Below are positions 61,201 to 64,000 of a stretch of DNA of 64,000 nucleotides, one piece after another (within the stretch, counting starts at the first letter, position 1; each line of letters starts with the position of its first letter). The position numbers and the translations under genes are program-made. This DNA comes from Pedobacter psychrotolerans (GTDB lineage Bacteria > Bacteroidota > Bacteroidia > Sphingobacteriales > Sphingobacteriaceae): assembly GCF_004340665.1 (NCBI RefSeq), contig NZ_SLWO01000005.1:124001-188000 (forward strand), written 5' to 3'. The notes beneath the pieces were generated by a model. That model had not been told where the DNA came from. It saw only the letters and a program-made list of their open reading frames with translations, and ran no database searches.

Positions 61201-64000
61201 CATTCTCACATTTGTTATCACCGCGAACGGTTACATAATATGTGGTTGTTGCATTTAAAACTGGAGTGGTGAAAACGCTGCCAATAAAATTAATATTGGT
61301 TAGAGCGGCATCACTATACCAGGTAAATACCGGATTGGTTACTGTTGGAGAGCTGGCAGTTAAGGTTGTACCCACTCCTGCACAGGCATTCGTATTGCCA
61401 TTTACAATTATATCGGTAGTCGTTGCCAGCGGATTAACGGTTACCACCACTACTTTAGCATCAGCTGCAGTATTTTCACATTTATTTGCCCCCTTAACGG
61501 TTACATAATAGGTTGTAGTGGTAGTTAAACCACTCACCGTAAATGTCGGCCCTACAAATGCTACACTGGTTAAAGAGGCATCGTTGTACCAGGTAAATAC
61601 TGGTTGAGTTACCGTTAAGCTCGATGCCATCAACATTGTGGTAGAGCCAGCACAGATTTGAGTATTGGCTACCGTAATATCTGCAGCCGTGGCATATGGT
61701 TTTACTGTTACAGTAACCACTTTTACAGCATTTGCCGGATTCTCACATTTATTATCACCGCGAACGGTTACATAATAACTGGTTGTGTTGGTTAATACTG
61801 GTGTGGTAAATGACGTACCAACATAAGCTACTGAAGTTAGAGCCGCATCACTATACCAGGTATAAACCGGATTGGTTACCGTAGTGCTTGACGCCGATAG
61901 CTGAGTGGTAGAACCCTGACAAATCGAAGTAATTCCATTCAGGTTAATATCTGCATCGGTAGCAAAAGGGTTTACTGTTATGGTTATTGCCCTAGCCGTT
62001 GCTGCTGTATTTTCGCACCTGTTGTCGCCTTTTACAGTTACATAAAAGGTGGTGGTAGCGGTTAATACAGGTGTTGTAAATTGAGCCGTTGTATTTACCG
62101 GAGTAGGTAAAGCGGCATCACTATACCAGGTAAATACCGGATTAATAACGGTTGTACTGCTTGCTGATAAGGTAACGGTTGAACCTCCACAAATGGATGT
62201 TGGTCCTGCCAGAATCAGATCGGATGGTGATGCTACCGGATTAGTGGTAATAGTCACTTCCTGTGCATTTCCTGGTGCATTCGCACATTTATTATCGCCC
62301 CTAACGGTTACATAATATTTGGTCGTGGCTGTAATGGCTGGTGTGGTAAATGTGGCCGAATTACTCACCACTTGTGTTAAAGCAGCATCACTATACCAGG
62401 TAAATACCGGATTTAGAACTGATGTGCTCGAAGCAGTTAAAGTAGTGTTTGCTGAAGCACATAATCCCGTATTTCCTGCAACTGTGATATCAGATGCTAA
62501 TGCCGCTGGAAGCACTGTTATAGATGCCTTTGTTCTGGTTGGATTGCTACAGCCATTTGCATTTACAGCTTCTACATAGTAATCGTAGGTTCCGGCAGGT
62601 AAACTGGCAGACGTTACAAAATTGCTGTTATTGGTGACCAACATATTGCCGTTTACCGCAGCATCGTACCAGTTATAGGTGTTGCCCGCTACAGGAACAA
62701 CAGTTAAGGTAGCAGAAGAATTGATACAAGTGGTTACCGGATTGGTCGAAGAAAGTACTGGTGGCGCTGGGGGAGCCAAAATGGTTACTGTAACTTTTAC
62801 TTTAACGGTTTCGCAACCATTTGCATTAGCACTTACTGCATATTCGTAAACACCTGCTGCTAAAGCCGGATCAGTTATAAAGGTTATTCCATCCTTACCG
62901 TTTTGATATACGCCAGCTAAATACCATTTATAAATGATTCCTGGTTGAGGATTTTGTACACTTAATGTAGCTGAAGTGCCCTGACACGCACTAACCGTGG
63001 TGGAAGTTACCGTCGGAGCCAGTATACTTCTTTGCGCATAATCAAAATTCACAGAATTTAATGCACCGAGTAATCCAGAACCTAACCTCAATTCTACACC
63101 ATCAAAACGACTGGCTGGTACGAAAGTAAGTATGGCAGAATTTCCTCCGTTCAGTAAATTCAGACTAATTAATGGGTTAGAAATGGCGACGGCATCATTA
63201 TTCGACGTTGTGCCTTGATAAGTTGTTAAGGTTAAGTTTGATAGTAATCCTACAGAAATTAATTGACCTGGAGTTGTAATTTTTACCCTCAAGGTATCAC
63301 CAACATTTGATAATCCTGGAAAGCCTAATTGTTGGAACACTGACGAACCTAATAATCCAACCGGGATCACCAGACTTGATCCGGTATTAATGTCGCCATC
63401 AATTGCCTGAAGCGGATTAATTACACCTGCACCAATGGTAATTCCGCCAGCTACACCATTGGTTTGGGTAGTGGCTGCCCCACAAGGTGTTGGCACAGGA
63501 GTTCCATTCGGAATTACAGTTACCACAACTTCTGCTCTTGCAATGGCAGTACATCCGCCAGGAATAGTTGCTTCTACATAAAAAGTGGTCGTAGTTGATA
63601 AGGGATCCGTTACATAATTTTCTCCTGTAAATATTGGAGTAGTTCCGTTTGCTGTGGTATACCAGTTAATGGTAGCACCCGCAGTACTGGATGTTGCCTT
63701 TAGTGAAGCAACAGCACCTTGAGAAATGGTAATGGCAGATGGCGTAATTACCGGAATATCTATATTACCAATGGCAATGGTTGCAGTTGCTCTTGCAGAT
63801 GCAGCACCACAACTATTAACAGACTCTACCGTATAAGTGGTGTTGCTGGTTACATTAGCGATGGTGAATGTTGCACCATCTAATCCTGCCTGGTATACAT
63901 TTGCGGCATCATACCATTTATAAGTGGTGCCTGCAACAGGATTTTTCACCTGCAATACCACACCGGTATTGATACAGGTATTCACATCAGGATTTAATAG
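58229..64000 (-). CDS. giant repeat adhesin with T9SS/gliding C-terminal domain, 5' part outside window
   Basis: The frame is open to the end of the window, so the protein is longer than the roughly 1,923 residues seen. It is built of Ig-like/PKD-like units: several diverged ones at the start, then 11 near-identical units of about 89 residues with the core NPVFTWYSDAALTSVAFVG and the ending TYYVTVRGDNKCEN, then three more diverged units, a fibronectin type III-like domain (TPSVVVQSTTANSVTFAWVA), and the gliding motility-associated C-terminal domain (IYIPNAFTPNNDGKNDTF, NGWDGTFKG, VTLIR). That last domain directs export by T9SS (type B sorting). It is the first visible gene of the operon with PorP/SprF and OmpA/PD40. 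Likely role: surface adhesion or motility. Confidence 0.92.
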   Translation of the reverse strand, partial: LLNPDVNTCINTGVVLQVKNPVAGTTYKWYDAANVYQAGLDGATFTIANVTSNTTYTVESVNSCGAASARATATIAIGNIDIPVITPSAITISQGAVASLKATSSTAGATINWYTTANGTTPIFTGENYVTDPLSTTTTFYVEATIPGGCTAIARAEVVVTVIPNGTPVPTPCGAATTQTNGVAGGITIGAGVINPLQAIDGDINTGSSLVIPVGLLGSSVFQQLGFPGLSNVGDTLRVKITTPGQLISVGLLSNLTLTTYQGTTSNNDAVAISNPLISLNLLNGGNSAILTFVPASRFDGVELRLGSGLLGALNSVNFDYAQRSILAPTVTSTTVSACQGTSATLSVQNPQPGIIYKWYLAGVYQNGKDGITFITDPALAAGVYEYAVSANANGCETVKVKVTVTILAPPAPPVLSSTNPVTTCINSSATLTVVPVAGNTYNWYDAAVNGNMLVTNNSNFVTSASLPAGTYDYYVEAVNANGCSNPTRTKASITVLPAALASDITVAGNTGLCASANTTLTASSTSVLNPVFTWYSDAALTQVVSNSATFTTPAITATTKYYVTVRGDNKCANAPGNAQEVTITTNPVASPSDLILAGPTSICGGSTVTLSASSTTVINPVFTWYSDAALPTPVNTTAQFTTPVLTATTTFYVTVKGDNRCENTAATARAITITVNPFATDADINLNGITSICQGSTTQLSASSTTVTNPVYTWYSDAALTSVAYVGTSFTTPVLTNTTSYYVTVRGDNKCENPANAVKVVTVTVKPYATAADITVANTQICAGSTTMLMASSLTVTQPVFTWYNDASLTSVAFVGPTFTVSGLTTTTTYYVTVKGANKCENTAADAKVVVVTVNPLATTTDIIVNGNTNACAGVGTTLTASSPTVTNPVFTWYSDAALTNINFIGSVFTTPVLNATTTYYVTVRGDNKCENAANTGKSVTITITPVASASDVTANDATICQGTSASLVASTATVTNPTFTWYTDAALTSVAFVGATFNTPVLNVTTRYYLTIKGDNKCESSAATARIITVNVNEAATAADITLSAPAVICGSGSATINASSTTVTNPVFTWYNDASLTSVAFVGPIFNTPVLTASTTYYVTVKGTNKCENTAANAKPITVTINPRAVQADITVSGSRSICGSVATVLTATSATVTNPVFTWYSDATLTSVVFTGSVFTTPVLTANTTYYVTVRGDNKCENASGSALAVALTVTPIAGAADVSANDATICAGSGATLIATTTTVTNPTFTWYTDAALTSVAFVGATFNTPSLNATTRYYLTIKGDNRCESSASTARIVTINVNEAATAADITLSAPTVICGSGSATINASSTTVTNPVFTWYNDASLTSVAFVGPIFNTPALTASTIYYVTVKGTNKCENSAANAKTITVTVNPRAVQADVTVSGNRSVCGNVAATLTASSTTVTNPVFTWYSDVALTSPVFVGSVFTTPVLTANTTYYVSVKGDNKCENASGNGLAIAVTVNSAPNNPVVANTGTSICSGETSQLVISNAQTGVTYEWYSAAVGGNLLFTGSTYSTPALTTTTDYYVIAVNAGGCNNNGGRVKVTVTVNQKPAVPVVNAANVNVCIGNVAILTVTNPQVGVVYNWYTSATGGTIAGTGISFTTPTITTNVTYYVEGANGSCSSASRTPVSVVALPVPAAPALATAANGIICAGSNTTLTVNNPVPGIIYRWYNVSSNGNVLGEGVTFTTPNITATTIFYVESIAVGGCASATRTPVTVTVLPVLATPSVVVQSTTANSVTFAWVAINGALGYEISTDNGLTWQATAGTSYLATGLRPDQSVTIIVRAKGQLACQTSANSSPVTGKAANPLGNQIYIPNAFTPNNDGKNDTFLIYGTTIASARMSVFTQWGQLIYQSDNMANGWDGTFKGINQPIGVYVYMVEVQFSDGTDTMKKGTVTLIR

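Noticed and set aside
59462..62579. Series of similar plus-strand ORFs of about 88 codons
   Set aside because: They are antisense shadows of the tandem adhesin repeats; their repetition follows from the repeat structure.

Overview
The window looks like a chromosomal segment of a Bacteroidota bacterium, most likely a Pedobacter-like member of the Sphingobacteriaceae. The reasons are AT-rich DNA, TAnnTTTG-type -7 promoter elements, a type IX secretion operon (giant adhesin with a gliding-motility C-terminal domain, PorP/SprF, OmpA/PD40 protein), a eukaryote-like isoleucyl-tRNA synthetase, a DksA-like protein lacking its zinc finger next to lspA, and many lipoproteins with an SCxx lipobox. The genus is inferred from gene content; no rRNA, tRNA or CRISPR array was seen.

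Layout. 1-8.2 kb: MMPL/RND exporter, small membrane protein, ileS-dksA-like-lspA, a DUF4269 gene. 8.4-12.6 kb: sucA-sucB of the 2-oxoglutarate dehydrogenase complex. 12.9-18.4 kb: a light and DNA-repair area with cryptochrome DASH, a MuiA-like secreted protein, a TIGR01777 epimerase and a CPD photolyase. 18.4-21.5 kb: a lipoprotein of unknown role and three tandem FKBP-type lipoproteins. 21.6-28.4 kb: a MarR-headed fatty-acid beta-oxidation cluster (fused hydroxyacyl-CoA dehydrogenase/enoyl-CoA hydratase, thiolase, acyl-CoA dehydrogenase), interrupted by a four-helix-bundle gene set between inverted repeats. 28.5-37 kb: secreted and envelope proteins (OmpA, gamma-glutamyltransferase, small beta-barrel, M61 peptidase) and an acyl-CoA synthetase. 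37.4-42.9 kb: a three-gene RND efflux operon. 43.1-45.2 kb: an accessory locus with a metzincin-like protein and three tandem CxxCH lipoproteins, the middle one broken. 45.3-49.5 kb: GlcNAc-kinase-like gene, CheY-like regulator, htpG, an orphan HsdR-N nuclease domain. 50-55 kb: a compact RiPP-like locus. 55-64 kb: the type IX secretion operon, cut by the window end.

The best candidate for an undescribed system is at 50-55 kb: a LytTR response regulator, a LytS-type histidine kinase and a full-length class I lanthipeptide dehydratase (LanB) surround a 46-codon ORF with a Ser/Thr-rich, cysteine-free C-terminus. No cyclase, protease or transporter is visible nearby, so the product may be a linear dehydrated peptide under two-component control. 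Second candidates are the triplicated mini-cytochrome lipoproteins with the metzincin-like partner, and the inverted-repeat-bounded four-helix-bundle element, which has an 'empty' hairpin counterpart 1.2 kb away. Heptanucleotide repeats of the AGTCNNN type recur in several intergenic regions.
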